Shown: positions 37,001 to 45,822, numbered from the stretch's first letter. The stretch: 64,000 bases of DNA from Bacteroidales bacterium UBA2287 (GCA_002345675.1 DDWL01000008.1:1-64000); one strand, 5' to 3'. Notes: generated by a model from the letters alone, not told the origin. A program made the numbers and translations.

Positions 37001-37481
37001 GCGAAAAGTCGCCCGACAGGTTAATGTTTATAATTGGGAACTCCGAAAAGTCGATATCGTTAACCACAGGATCGCTCAAAAGGTCGGTTGGCAGTTCGCT
37101 TTTTGCTCTGTCAACTGCGTCCTTTACCTCTTGTAGCGCGTCTTTTATGTCAACATTGGTATTAAATTCAACCATTACCATCGAGGCATCTTGCAGCGAA
37201 GTTGATGTTAGTTTTTTCAAACCCTTAACATTCTCTGCCTCCTTTTCTATAGGCCTGGTTATAAGGTTTTCAATGTCAATAGGAGGGTTTCCAGGGTAAA
37301 CGGTTTGCACTAAAATGGTTGGAAAGTATACCTCGGGGAAAAGCTCTTTTGGAAGGCCTTTGTACGATATAAAACCAAAAATGGTAATTATAAGCGTAAT
37401 GAGGTATATGGTGTTTCTATTTTTTAAAGCGAGGGAAGTCCAGCTGAATTCCCTTGGCTTATTTATAGTGTCTTTATCCAT
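34047..37481 (-). CDS. RND efflux pump, inner-membrane permease subunit
   Basis: The 1144-residue protein has the AcrB/MexB-like plan of twelve membrane helices and two large periplasmic loops: first helix about 23-40, periplasmic porter about 45-335, helices 340-560, second loop about 620-930, last helices 935-1125. Landmarks are VYPGNPPIDIENLITRPIEK, the central LGMLVDNAIVVVENI proton-relay region and ISLAGIVVNNAIVLIDYI-type repeats in the second half. It expels substrates in exchange for protons together with the adaptor and TolC-like proteins encoded upstream. It is about 100 residues longer than AcrB, with extra residues around helices 6-7 and in the final loop. Substrates cannot be predicted. 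Confidence 0.9.
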   Translation of the reverse strand: MDKDTINKPREFSWTSLALKNRNTIYLITLIITIFGFISYKGLPKELFPEVYFPTILVQTVYPGNPPIDIENLITRPIEKEAENVKGLKKLTSTSLQDASMVMVEFNTNVDIKDALQEVKDAVDRAKSELPTDLLSDPVVNDIDFSEFPIININLSGDFSLEELKRYGEYLEDEIESIPEVSKVNIQGVEDREIVIEVDMVRLEALGLGFMDIENAIKFENISMSGGDIKLGKMRRSIRIVGEFKNVKEIEGIVIKREQDRTIYVRDVAMVLDTYKDATTKARLNGEPVVSVQVIKKGGENLLNATDQIFEIIDNAKASGALPATMNITITNDQSDMIRKQLSNLENSLILGVLLVVLVLFYFLGTRNAMFVGISIPLSMLMSFMVLSLIGYRINMIILFALILALGMLVDNAIVVVENIYRYVTNGYKPLDAARLATGEIAVPIIASTATTLAAFLPLAFWGGITGEFMKNLPITLIIVLTSSLIVALVIVPVIAATFIKHGDDMHDNTPNRKRANRTAAAMFVVALVFYFAHWFALANILTILSILVFLNTIFFYKVERWFRNVFLAKLERLYSRTLTYSLKGRRPYWIFIATFGLLIFSIILFAIRKPEVKFFPTSDPNYINIVAELPIGTDIAATDSVMLMIESDINLLLAPNKEIVKSVLTNVGQGDPNQWSMFGDQVNKGLVTVTFVDFKDRAGVNTSDILKMLSSELLRKYPGVELSFLQNQMGPPTGKPINIEISGPDFEKLLALSDSIETTINTSGIEGIEGLKLDLDIGKPELVIEIDRDKARRFGLSTMQIASTIRTSLYGKEISRYKEGEDDFPIQLRYANKYRYDLPTLLNQKVGFMEDGKMILIPVSSLAEFKYSTTYASVKRKDKNRVVTLFSNVQPGFNATKVNNQIKMVLSDYSIPEGYTYSFTGEQEAQAESMAFLVRAMIIAMALILLILVSQFNSLVRPLIIMTSVVFSTIGVIGGLATFKMDFVVVMTGIGIVSLAGIVVNNAIVLIDYIGLLKEKRRIQLGLPEGAFLPVKDATECVVEAGKTRLRPVLLTAITTILGLVPMAIGMNFDFAGALSDFNPDLYFGGDNVIFWGPISWTIIFGLTFSTFLTLIVVPVMYRITVNLQKKFMVWTGQKDRLHDNGK

Positions 37482-37589
37482 TTTATTTTTATGAATATGA
37501 TTAGTAGTTTGTTTGGTTAATTGGTTAACTGGTTAATTGGTTAATTGGTTAATTAGTTAATTAGTGAACGAGTTAATTAGTTGATACAA
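37482..37589. repeat. TTAATTGG-type simple repeat tract
   Basis: About 70 bases (37515-37585) consist of GGTTAATT units with small variants. A related TTAACNAATTAACTT tract lies at 37835-37875 on the other side of the truncated four-helix-bundle gene. Together they bracket that fragment inside the efflux operon. Confidence 0.75.
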
Positions 37590-37800
37590 TTACCCATTTT
37601 GCTTGCGTTTCATTAGGTACGAAATGTAGCCATTAAGTAACCGAAGGCAAAGTTCATATTGGCTTCTCATTTGGGTAAGTTGATCGAGGTTGATGTATTC
37701 TTCATCGAAAGCAGTTATTAAATGATCTAACGACTCTTCAAGCGAACCTCTCGATTGTCTGCAAAATTGAATGTTTTCCTGATAGTGATACCTTCCTTCA
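37590..37800 (-). pseudogene. Truncated four-helix-bundle protein gene (S23/IVS type)
   Basis: The frame encodes EGRYHYQENIQFCRQSRG, then a C-terminal half ending LRLLNGYISYLMKRKQNG. This is the second half of the roughly 120-residue four-helix-bundle family found alone or in 23S rRNA intervening sequences. The first half is missing: upstream the frame runs into CTTCAGTCCTCAG-type simple repeat (37795-37830), which supplies a spurious N-terminus up to 37844. The fragment sits between the adaptor and permease genes of the efflux operon, an unexpected place, and is flanked by simple repeats. It is probably a remnant of an insertion. Confidence 0.7.
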
Positions 37801-37875
37801 GTCCTCAGTTTCCAGTCTTCAATCTGAATCAACTTAGTTAACAAATTAACTTATTTAACCAATTAACTTAGTCAA

Positions 37876-39012
37876 CTATTCCCTCACTTCAACTAAACTT
37901 CCGTTTCCAACCTGATTATACCCTGCTGTAATAACCTGCTGGCCAATTGTAAGCCCTTTTAAAACCATAGTTTGGTCGTTGTGCGAAAGGCCCGATTGAA
38001 CGTATATTTTTTTAGCAGCTACTGCACCTGCTTCGTTTTTTTCGGCTACAAACAGAAATTCTCCACGGCTGTCCTGCTTAATTATAAGACTTGGCAAAAC
38101 AATTGCCTTTGGCGTCTCGAAGTCCATTATGCTAAGCATTGCAATTTGGTTCGGTTTAATTTGGCTATTCACATTGTCGAGCCTTACTTCAACCTTTATA
38201 GTTCTTGTTTTAAGGTCGATAGAGTTGCTAATGCGGTTTATGGGGGCTTTCATTTCCATGTTGGCATACGATGGGAATTTAACGTTTACCATGTCGCCAA
38301 CTTTAATTTTTGGCAAAAGCGTTTCCGAAACATCGGCTAAAACTTTTAGCTTGTCGAGATTAACAAGGTAAAGAATGCTTCGACCAGGTGAAGCCATTTC
38401 GCCTTCCTTTAGGTAAATTTCGTCAACAATTCCCGAAAATGGGGCTTTAATAAGCGCCATGTCGAGCTGCGATTGTAGGGTTTTTAGCTTGTGCTCAAGC
38501 CCTTCCTTGCCATTCTTAGCCTCGAGGTACTGCATTTCCGAGCCAATGTTTTGTTCCCAAAGGCTTTTTTGCTTTTCGTATATTTTAGTTGCCAACTCGA
38601 GTCCAAGTTTTAGCTCGGCAATGCCGTTTTCTAAAATACTCGAATTCAACGAGATTAAAAGATCGCCCTTCGAAACGCGCTGTCCCTTCGATACGTGAAT
38701 TTTCCTAATTTGACCACCTGTTCCCTCGGGGCTTATTTGTGCCTCCTCAAGCAGTTCAACCTTAGCGTTTACAACAAAAAAGTGCTCGAAGCGCTCTTCG
38801 GCAATAAGTTTAACCTGAACAGGTACATTATTGCTGGTAAGCTCATCGCTTTCGAGGGTAACCAGCTGTTTCTCGAGCTCTTTAATTTGATGGTTTATTT
38901 CGAGCGATTGGTCCTTAAGTGCCGAAATTTTTGAGCGAATAGCTTCGGGGCTCTCGGTGCCCGCGCAACTTGCCATTAGTGTTGCAAGTAAAACAATTAC
39001 AAAATTCTTCAT
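37876..39012 (-). CDS. RND efflux periplasmic adaptor lipoprotein
   Basis: The 378-residue membrane-fusion protein has a lipobox at about 13-16 (MASC). An alpha-helical coiled segment (30-60, SALKDQSLEINHQIKELEKQ) is followed by the biotinyl-lipoyl-like halves (GQIRKIHVSKGQRVSKGDLL at about 95 and IKAPFSGIVDEIYLKEGEMA at about 190), a beta-barrel and a membrane-proximal domain. It joins the inner-membrane pump to the TolC-like channel. It is separated from the permease gene by 395 bases that hold a truncated gene and repeats; the TolC-like gene is 22 bases upstream. Confidence 0.9.
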   Translation of the reverse strand: MKNFVIVLLATLMASCAGTESPEAIRSKISALKDQSLEINHQIKELEKQLVTLESDELTSNNVPVQVKLIAEERFEHFFVVNAKVELLEEAQISPEGTGGQIRKIHVSKGQRVSKGDLLISLNSSILENGIAELKLGLELATKIYEKQKSLWEQNIGSEMQYLEAKNGKEGLEHKLKTLQSQLDMALIKAPFSGIVDEIYLKEGEMASPGRSILYLVNLDKLKVLADVSETLLPKIKVGDMVNVKFPSYANMEMKAPINRISNSIDLKTRTIKVEVRLDNVNSQIKPNQIAMLSIMDFETPKAIVLPSLIIKQDSRGEFLFVAEKNEAGAVAAKKIYVQSGLSHNDQTMVLKGLTIGQQVITAGYNQVGNGSLVEVRE

Positions 39013-39034
39013 TTTAATATGATTTCGAGATAAA

Positions 39035-40354
39035 TTATAGGTTTCCTAATACTTTGTCGACCCGTAAACGGGCGTTAAATAGCTCTACTACTGCAGCGGT
39101 GTAATTGCCAACAGCTTGTAAATATTTATCGTTACTCTGAATAAGGTCTTGCTGCGACGACATGCCCTTTGAGTATTTTATGCTGTAGTTGCTATAAACA
39201 CGTTTGGCAAGCTCCTTATTCGCTTTTTGACTTTGGTATTTTTCCCATGATACGGTTAGCTGGGCGGTTGCATCGGCAAGTTCCATTTCGAGGCTTTGCC
39301 TAACTTGGTTGTATGAGTTCTTGCTCTTTTCTAATTCAAAACGAGCCTGTTGAACCCGAGAGCGCCTCATGCCACTCGAAAAAATTGGAACAGTTAGGCT
39401 TGCTCCTGCAATTGCAGTTGGGGTGAAGTTTATTTCGGGCTCTTTGGCTAATTTTTGGTATGTTGCAAAAGCTGCCAAATTTGGTAAAAAGTTCGATTTC
39501 TCGAGTTTTAGCTGAAGATTTGTTAGGGTAACCTGATTGTCAATTATTTTTAGGTCGATATTCTTTTCGGGATCAAGTTTGCTGCCCATTCCAGTTTCGG
39601 GAGCAAAGCCAGTAAGCATGGCGTCGAGGTTTTCGGTGAGCTCAAGTTCGCTCTCGTTTTCGAGGCCAAGTTGCAACTTAAGAAGGTTTTTTGCCGAATT
39701 GTGCATACGTGTCATGTCGTTTGCCGAGTTTTCGACCAGCGACAGCGAAACGCTTACCTGATCACTTACTACTTCTTCAACAAAACCAGCCTTTTGAAGT
39801 GCCTTGGTGTCGATTAGTGTTTGCTTAAGGTTAATAACACTCGAGTCGAGTACCGAACTTGTTTCCTCGAGCAGCAATACTGTATAATATGTTGATGCTA
39901 CGTTAGCCTTTATGTCCCTGTCGGTTTTAAATAAAAGGTTTTCCGACAGGCCTTTGTAAGCCTTCGAGGCTTGTAGTCCAACAATATAAGGCCCACTAAA
40001 AATTAGCTGCGAAGCAGTAACACTAAAAGTTGCATTTGCTTTTTCGCCAACTTCAATTTTCATTGGTTCGCCGCCTGGCCCAGGAAATGTTAACGAAGGA
40101 AGGTCGTTTAAAATCATTTGTAAGCTTACACCTCCCGAAATTTGCGGTAACCCCATTGCCGTTGTTTCCCATACCTTCTTTTTGGCAATTTCCACATCGA
40201 GGGCTGCATTTTTTCGTTGCAAATTGTTTTGCAGGGCAAACTCCTGAGCCTCCTTAAGGCTAAAGTTGAGCTTTTCGACCTGCTGCGCGCTAATGGCGAG
40301 CGGCAAAAATATGAGGAGCATTACTGTTTGTGCGCCCCAAATTAAATGTTTCAT
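39035..40354 (-). CDS. TolC family outer-membrane efflux channel
   Basis: The 439-residue protein starts at ATG 40354 with a signal peptide (MKHLIWGAQTVMLLIFLPLA, cut near AISAQQ). An in-frame ATG at 40375 would add seven residues but lies only two bases from the regulator gene. Two repeats of the outer-membrane efflux protein domain are visible (about 30-215 and 235-435), with long helices such as LKLEKSNFLPNLAAFATYQK. It forms the exit duct of the pump. Gene order is regulator, channel, adaptor, pump. Confidence 0.9.
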   Translation of the reverse strand: MKHLIWGAQTVMLLIFLPLAISAQQVEKLNFSLKEAQEFALQNNLQRKNAALDVEIAKKKVWETTAMGLPQISGGVSLQMILNDLPSLTFPGPGGEPMKIEVGEKANATFSVTASQLIFSGPYIVGLQASKAYKGLSENLLFKTDRDIKANVASTYYTVLLLEETSSVLDSSVINLKQTLIDTKALQKAGFVEEVVSDQVSVSLSLVENSANDMTRMHNSAKNLLKLQLGLENESELELTENLDAMLTGFAPETGMGSKLDPEKNIDLKIIDNQVTLTNLQLKLEKSNFLPNLAAFATYQKLAKEPEINFTPTAIAGASLTVPIFSSGMRRSRVQQARFELEKSKNSYNQVRQSLEMELADATAQLTVSWEKYQSQKANKELAKRVYSNYSIKYSKGMSSQQDLIQSNDKYLQAVGNYTAAVVELFNARLRVDKVLGNL

Positions 40355-40376
40355 GTTGATTGGGATTAAAATCATT

Positions 40377-41009
40377 TTAAAAATTATCTAAATCGTCTAT
40401 GTTAAAATCTTTAAGTTTACTCTCTAAAAAGGCAATGCCCTTTTCGTTGGCAATGCCACGAATGTGGTATATGAAAATTTCTTGAAAGAATTTGTTCGAT
40501 GTAAACTCGGTTACGCTAAACACGTCGTTGTCCATCATGTTTTCAACACGCGACACCTGAAGTTTAGCAATAATATCTTCGTTTAGGTCTAATCGGTAAA
40601 GCCCTTCATCTTTTCCTCTAACAATATTTGCAACTACGTTACTGTACATTTGTTCGCGGCGAGCAGTAATTAGTTTATGGTAATGCGCTGGGTAGTACTT
40701 GCGTAAATCGTACTCCGTTGAGGGGTTCATTTGCTTTAGCTTGTGGTTAATCATTTTGCTAACAAAAAGGAGCTGCTCAATGGCGTTTAAATTTTCGCCA
40801 TGTTTACAGTTCATGTTATCCTTTTGCATTTCAAGCTCAAGGTCAATGGTTTTTGCAACTAAATCCTCTTTGTCGGTAACGTACTTGTAAAGGGTTTTTT
40901 TCGAAATCCCCAGGTTCGATGCCACATCGTCCATCGTAATGCTTTTAATGCCGTAGCGCATGTAAAGCTCGCGAACCTTTAGTAGTATTACTTTTAATTC
41001 TTCGTTCAT
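40377..41009 (-). CDS. TetR/AcrR family transcriptional regulator of the efflux operon
   Basis: The 210-residue protein has an N-terminal TetR helix-turn-helix (about 5-55; ITMDDVASNLGISKKTLYKY) and a longer, variable ligand-binding helical part. Start at ATG 41009 is chosen because a -7 box (41036-41043) lies just upstream; the longer frame from 41060 would start before that promoter. It is the first gene of the RND operon and 22 bases from the TolC gene, so it probably represses its own operon until a pump substrate binds. Confidence 0.85.
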   Translation of the reverse strand: MNEELKVILLKVRELYMRYGIKSITMDDVASNLGISKKTLYKYVTDKEDLVAKTIDLELEMQKDNMNCKHGENLNAIEQLLFVSKMINHKLKQMNPSTEYDLRKYYPAHYHKLITARREQMYSNVVANIVRGKDEGLYRLDLNEDIIAKLQVSRVENMMDNDVFSVTEFTSNKFFQEIFIYHIRGIANEKGIAFLESKLKDFNIDDLDNF

Positions 41010-41035
41010 GTAGGAAACTTTAAAAACTTTGGGTA

Positions 41036-41043
41036 CAAAAATA
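41036..41043 (-). promoter_or_regulatory. -7 promoter box of the efflux operon
   Basis: TATTTTTG on the minus strand matches TAnnTTTG, about 27 bases before ATG 41009. No clear TTTG box is found at the right distance upstream. Confidence 0.4.
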
Positions 41044-41129
41044 ACACAAAATGTTTCCAAAGGTTCAGTTTGAATGTTAATTTTTGTTTAATTATTTTAA
41101 CTTTTCTTGAATCGCTTTCGGCAAATGGA

Positions 41130-41401
41130 TGGCTTAATGGGAAGAATCTCTCGCTGATTACTCAGATTGCGCAGAAAATAATTTGGAACTAATCAGTGCC
41201 AAAAATTAGCGATTGTGATGAAGTCTTCTTTGTGGTGCTCAGTGTCTTCTTTGTGCCCCGATAACTATCGGGGCTTTGTGACACAGCTATTACACAAAGT
41301 TACCCAAAGAGAAGAACCTTTTCAGCGTTTATCTGCGCAATCTGCGAGAGACAATGAGTTGTATAGTGCGTTTATCTGCGCAATCTGCGAGAAACAATGA
41401 G
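41130..41401. repeat. Cluster of degenerate dispersed repeats
   Basis: Two direct 34-base copies, with one mismatch, lie at 41325-41358 and 41368-41401. Each carries GCGTTTATCTGCGCAATCTG. A diverged inverted copy (ACTCAGATTGCGCAG) is at about 41160. Other parts read TCTTCTTTGTGGTGCTCAGT. No gene is credible here; the gap from 41044 to 41500 is otherwise empty except for the palindrome and pyrH promoter listed separately. Confidence 0.65.
41256..41273. mobile_element. Short palindromic element with 7-bp flanking direct repeats
   Basis: CCCCGATAACTATCGGGG is a perfect-arm palindrome. It is flanked directly by CTTTGTG on both sides (41249-41255 and 41274-41280), which looks like a target duplication inside an older repeat. 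Copies of the same palindrome occur at 45990, 53629 and 61160. Whether it is mobile is inference. Confidence 0.4.
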
Positions 41402-41472
41402 CTGCAATAAGGAATCGCTTTCGCCAATTGCCTTAAATGGTTCGTTTTTATTAAAGCTTGAAACTTTTTTTA

Positions 41473-41480
41473 TATTTTTG
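41473..41480 (+). promoter_or_regulatory. -7 promoter box of pyrH-frr
   Basis: TATTTTTG matches TAnnTTTG, 20 bases before the ATG of pyrH. The -33 box is not clear. Confidence 0.4.
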
Positions 41481-41500
41481 AACCTTCAAACCATACTAAA

Positions 41501-42211
41501 ATGCCAAAATTTAAACGCGTTCTACTAAAACTTAGCGGCGAAGCTCTTATGGGCGACGATAGCTATGGTATAAATACTTCAATTATAAATTCATATGCTT
41601 CCCAAATTTGGGAAACTGCTCAACTTGGTGTTGAAATTGGAATTGTAATTGGCGGGGGCAATATTTTTCGTGGATTAAGTGGTGTTTCGAAGGGTTTCGA
41701 CAGGGTTAAGGGCGACCAAATGGGAATGCTGGCAACGGTAATTAACTCCCTTGCGCTGCAGAGCGCAATAGAAGGGGTAGGCGGAAAAGCAAAGGTGCTT
41801 ACCGCCACAAAAATGGAACCTGTAGGCGAACTGTACTCAAAGGCAAAAGCGCTCGATTTTTTTAAACAGGGATTTGTAGTTATTATTGCTGGCGGAACTG
41901 GAAACCCTTTCTTTACAACCGATACGGCATCGGCGCTTCGTGGTGTTGAAATTGAAGCAGAGGCTTTACTTAAGGGAACCCGTGTCGATGGAGTTTACAC
42001 TGCCGACCCCGAAAAGGATCTCAGTGCCGTAAAATACCACACGTTAACATTTACCGAGGCTTACGAAAAGAAGCTTAAAGTAATGGATTTAACTGCATTC
42101 ACAATGTGCGAAGAGAATAAGTTGCCCATTATTGTTTTCGATATGAATACCATTGGAAATTTGGAAAGGTTAATTTCGGGCGAAAATATTGGAACATTGG
42201 TTAAAAATTAA
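41501..42211 (+). CDS. pyrH: UMP kinase (uridylate kinase)
   Basis: Makes UDP from UMP and ATP in pyrimidine nucleotide synthesis. The 236-residue amino-acid-kinase-fold protein has the bacterial PyrH motifs KLSGEALMG (about 9-17), IVIGGGNIFRG (about 48-58) and GTGNPFFTTDTAS (about 132-144), with the uridine-site Asp in the DP-region near VYTADPEKD (about 166). Length is normal. It is followed at 35 bases by frr, a widespread bacterial pair; the usual neighbour tsf is not present. Confidence 0.95.
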   Translation: MPKFKRVLLKLSGEALMGDDSYGINTSIINSYASQIWETAQLGVEIGIVIGGGNIFRGLSGVSKGFDRVKGDQMGMLATVINSLALQSAIEGVGGKAKVLTATKMEPVGELYSKAKALDFFKQGFVVIIAGGTGNPFFTTDTASALRGVEIEAEALLKGTRVDGVYTADPEKDLSAVKYHTLTFTEAYEKKLKVMDLTAFTMCEENKLPIIVFDMNTIGNLERLISGENIGTLVKN

Positions 42212-42246
42212 ATAATTTAGCACTTTCATTCTAAAAAAATACAACC

Positions 42247-42816
42247 ATGAAGCAAAAAGAAGATGCCGATTTAGCAATTGAGGTTGCACAGGAAAGAATG
42301 GAGAAGGCCATTAGTCACCTCGACGATGAACTTCGCGTAATTAGAGCAGGAAAAGCAAATCCTGCAATGCTTTCATCAATAATGGTAGACTACTACGGAA
42401 CAGCAACTCCATTGCAGCAAATTGCCAGCGTTGGAACTCCCGATGCCCGTACCATTTCGATACAACCTTGGGAAAAGCCTATGATTCCAATTATTGAAAA
42501 AGCCATTATGGCTGCAAATCTGGGCTTCAATCCTCAAAATAATGGTGAAACCATTCGAATAATGGTTCCTGCGCTTACCGAGGAGCGCCGTAAACTTTTG
42601 GTAAAACAGGTTAAGCAGGAGGGCGAGCATGCTCGAGTAAGCATTCGCAATGCCCGTCGCGATGCCAACGAAGAGTTTAAAAAGTACGAAAAGGATGGCC
42701 TTGCTGAAGATTTGGCGAAGGATGCCGAAGCAAAAGTCCAAAAAATTACCGATTCATTCAATAAAAGGGTCGATGACCTGCTGGCCAAAAAGGAACAAGA
42801 AATACTAACGGTGTAA
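42247..42816 (+). CDS. frr: Ribosome recycling factor
   Basis: Dissociates ribosomes from mRNA after termination, with EF-G. The 189-residue protein has a normal sequence: LRVIRAGKANPAMLSSIMVD (about 31-50), ERRKLLVKQVKQEGEHARVS in the long helix region and the final KKEQEILTV. It is co-transcribed with pyrH and ends at a strong terminator (42841-42874). Confidence 0.95.
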   Translation: MKQKEDADLAIEVAQERMEKAISHLDDELRVIRAGKANPAMLSSIMVDYYGTATPLQQIASVGTPDARTISIQPWEKPMIPIIEKAIMAANLGFNPQNNGETIRIMVPALTEERRKLLVKQVKQEGEHARVSIRNARRDANEEFKKYEKDGLAEDLAKDAEAKVQKITDSFNKRVDDLLAKKEQEILTV

Positions 42817-42840
42817 ACTATTGAGCCTTTTGCTTAAATA

Positions 42841-42882
42841 ACTCCGAACAACTTACTATTCTGTTGTTCGGAGTTGTTTTTT
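42841..42882 (+). terminator. Intrinsic terminator after frr
   Basis: A 12-bp stem ACTCCGAACAAC (42841-42852) with GTTGTTCGGAGT (42863-42874), a 10-base loop and a following T run. Confidence 0.9.
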
Positions 42883-43002
42883 TAATGTGTTTTAAATTCT
42901 TACTTTTACCTGAGACGTTGTAATGATTTTTGTCTTAAATTAAGCTCCTCAATCAAGTTAAATTGCCATTATTATAGGTTAGTAACTTTCGATAAGGTAA
43001 CT

Positions 43003-45822
43003 ATGAAAAGATTGGCTTGTAAGTTCTTCGTTCTAGTATTCCTTTCCAGTATTTCATTGATTACACTCGGAAAAGATTCTCCTTTAGCCAATCCCAATGG
43101 TTCGCAGCTAATTTACTACCTTGTAAATAGTTTTGCTGTGCACAATCAAAATTGGGCAATATCTCAAAATGTAAATAACCACCTAATATATTTGGCCAAC
43201 TCTGAAGGCCTGCTGGAGTACAATGGAATACAATGGAAAAAGTTTTCACTAAAGGATAATCTCCCCATAAGATCTGTTGTTGTGCATGCTAATGGTACAA
43301 TTTTTACAGGATCGTTCGAGGAGTTTGGTTGCTGGAACTACAATAGTTCGGGTCAGCTTGTCTACACATCTCTGTCGAATTTAACCAATTTGGAGAAGAA
43401 TGACGAAATATGGAAAATCCATGTTTTAGACGACAAGGTTTATTTTCAGTCGTTCACAACAATATACATTTACGATTTTAAAAGCATTGAAAAGGTAAAA
43501 GCTCCTTATACTATGCTTTTTCTTCACCTTTTAAATAACGAATTTGTGGCCCAAGTTCTTACCAGAGGTCTTTTTAGGGTTAAAAATCAACAGTTCGAAT
43601 TTATAAAGAACAGCGAAATATTTGCAAACATTAAAGTTCATGCAATAGTTCCTTATGGTTCTGAGCAATGGATTGTTTGTACAGCTAACGATGGTCTTTT
43701 TCTGTTCGATGGGGCCAAGTTTAGCCCATTTCAAAGTGAGGCATCAAATTTTCTAAAGCAATTTAGCTGTAATGCAGCCAAACAGATTGATGACTCAATG
43801 TTTGTTTTTGGGAGCATTCAAAATGGATTTATTATTACAAATAGGCACGGAGCAATTCAAAGGCATTACAACGCTAATAATGGACTTAACAATAATACAA
43901 TTCTCTCGCTTTTTGTCGACACCGACAGGGGGCTTTGGATTGGCTTAGACGAGGGGGTAAACTTTATCGACCCGTTTTCGCCTCTAACTCACTATGTAAG
44001 CAGCAACGGCTCATTGGGTACAATTTATGCGCTTTTAAGACAAAATAACCAGCTTTACATTGGAACAAACCATGGACTTTTTTTGGCCGATATTGTTAAG
44101 AAAGGGTCGATATACGAATTCAGAAACCTACGTATTATCCCCGAAAGCCAGGGTCAGGTGTGGGAATTGGATTTGTTCGACAATCAAATTTTATGTGGAC
44201 ATAACGAGGGTACATTTATAGTAAAAGATGAGCAATTAAAAAGAATTTCGTCTGTAACAGGTGGATGGACTTTTACGCCCTTTGGCAACTATTTACTTGG
44301 AGGAACCTATACGGGTATTGTTGTTTTCGAAAAAAGCTCCATTGGCGAGTGGGCATTTCGAAATAAAATTGAAGAGTTTGTCGAACCATCAAGGCATATT
44401 GAGGTTGACTACCTTGGCTACATTTGGGCCTCGCACCACCAAAAAGGGATTTACAAAATTGAACTATCCGAAGACCTTTTGGGAGTTACTAATGTTGAAC
44501 ATTTTTCGAACATTCAGAATGAAAGTTACAACATTAAGGTTTTTAAATTAAATAATAGGATTGTTTTTACAACATCCGAAAATATTTATACTTTCGATTA
44601 TGTAAGAAACCAAATAGTACCTGTTTCACCTCTATCCTCCGATTTAGGCGAGTTTAAAACAACCGAACAAATAAGCAGTTTTCGGAAAAATGATTTCTGG
44701 TTCATTAAGGAAGACAGAGTTGCCCTTTTTGAAATTGGGCTCGATTTTTCAGCCAAAAAGAAAAGAGAGATTTTTCTTGATAACATAAACTTGCCCCAAC
44801 GTAGAATTCAATTAATAAATATGGACGACAGCACAGTGCTGATTCCAAATCCACAAAATTTTGAAATTTACAACCTTCCGCTTGGCGATACCAAAACAAA
44901 CAAGGCAAGATTAACGATTGAGAAAATGGTTTTTTATGGTGATAAAAAAAATCTTGTGTACTACAATTCCTTTAAAAACATACGTACATCGTGGGATGCG
45001 AACAACTTAGTTGTATACTTTTCCGATCCATCGCTTTTCGACCAAACTTCGAAAGTTTATCGGTTTCGAATAAAAGAAATTGATAAAACTTGGCAAAGCA
45101 CATCGTTAAACTTCTTTACCTACTTAGGGCTTAAGTATGGCTCCTATACTTTAGAACTAAAAAGTGCCGACGACAATACGATTGAAGTCCCATTTTATGT
45201 AGGAAAACCATGGTACTATTCCTATTTAGCCATACTTTGCTATTTATTAATGCTTGCAGCAATTGCTTGGGCGCTTGTTAAATTTTTTAGGTATAAAATA
45301 AATAGGCAAAAGGAACTTGTTGCAATGGAGCTAAAGCAAACTTCGCTGGAGCAAGAGTTAGACTATAAAAGTTATGAGTTAATGCTTACAATACGTTATT
45401 TAATTCATAAAAACGAAATTCTTACCGAATTGCAAAATGAAATAAATGATATAAAGAACCACTCATCGAAATACCCCATAAAAAACCTGAAAAGCATGGA
45501 GCGCATTATATCGGAGGGGCTCGATACTCAAACCGACGATTGGAAAAATGCAATGAGCAGTTTGAAGCTGTCGCAACAGGGATTTTTTAAAAAGTTAATG
45601 GAGCAATTTCCCCACTTAACCACCAACGATTTAAGGTTATGCTCCTACTTACGAATGAACTTTTCGACTAAAGAAATTGCACGACTTTTAAATAATTCGA
45701 CCCGAGCTGTTGAAATTAGTCGCTACCGTTTGCGTAAAAAAATGAACCTTAACCACGATGTGAATTTAACAGAATTCCTAATGAGCGAAACATTTGCCGA
45801 CAACTCATCGGAGCCGATATAG
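43003..45822 (+). CDS. Y_Y_Y beta-propeller membrane sensor with C-terminal DNA-binding HTH
   Basis: The 939-residue protein has a signal peptide (1-23). A periplasmic beta-propeller of the two-component-regulator type (about 40-620) includes units such as GLWIGLDEGVNFIDPFSPL. A Y_Y_Y domain (about 655-735, YRFRIKEIDKTWQS) precedes a membrane helix (about 739-759). A cytoplasmic coiled coil (760-830) leads to a LuxR/GerE-like helix-turn-helix (about 868-915, LRMNFSTKEIARLLNNSTRA). There is no histidine kinase or receiver, so a ligand bound outside is passed directly to a DNA-binding domain, as in simplified hybrid regulators of polysaccharide loci. It sits upstream of susC and is its likely activator. 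Confidence 0.85.
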   Translation: MKRLACKFFVLVFLSSISLITLGKDSPLANPNGSQLIYYLVNSFAVHNQNWAISQNVNNHLIYLANSEGLLEYNGIQWKKFSLKDNLPIRSVVVHANGTIFTGSFEEFGCWNYNSSGQLVYTSLSNLTNLEKNDEIWKIHVLDDKVYFQSFTTIYIYDFKSIEKVKAPYTMLFLHLLNNEFVAQVLTRGLFRVKNQQFEFIKNSEIFANIKVHAIVPYGSEQWIVCTANDGLFLFDGAKFSPFQSEASNFLKQFSCNAAKQIDDSMFVFGSIQNGFIITNRHGAIQRHYNANNGLNNNTILSLFVDTDRGLWIGLDEGVNFIDPFSPLTHYVSSNGSLGTIYALLRQNNQLYIGTNHGLFLADIVKKGSIYEFRNLRIIPESQGQVWELDLFDNQILCGHNEGTFIVKDEQLKRISSVTGGWTFTPFGNYLLGGTYTGIVVFEKSSIGEWAFRNKIEEFVEPSRHIEVDYLGYIWASHHQKGIYKIELSEDLLGVTNVEHFSNIQNESYNIKVFKLNNRIVFTTSENIYTFDYVRNQIVPVSPLSSDLGEFKTTEQISSFRKNDFWFIKEDRVALFEIGLDFSAKKKREIFLDNINLPQRRIQLINMDDSTVLIPNPQNFEIYNLPLGDTKTNKARLTIEKMVFYGDKKNLVYYNSFKNIRTSWDANNLVVYFSDPSLFDQTSKVYRFRIKEIDKTWQSTSLNFFTYLGLKYGSYTLELKSADDNTIEVPFYVGKPWYYSYLAILCYLLMLAAIAWALVKFFRYKINRQKELVAMELKQTSLEQELDYKSYELMLTIRYLIHKNEILTELQNEINDIKNHSSKYPIKNLKSMERIISEGLDTQTDDWKNAMSSLKLSQQGFFKKLMEQFPHLTTNDLRLCSYLRMNFSTKEIARLLNNSTRAVEISRYRLRKKMNLNHDVNLTEFLMSETFADNSSEPI

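Noticed and set aside
41215..41400. 61-codon plus-strand frame before pyrH
   Set aside because: It lies entirely in degenerate dispersed repeats and the palindrome.
43003..45822. Classical hybrid two-component system for the sensor
   Set aside because: No histidine kinase, ATPase or receiver domain is present between the membrane helix and the helix-turn-helix.
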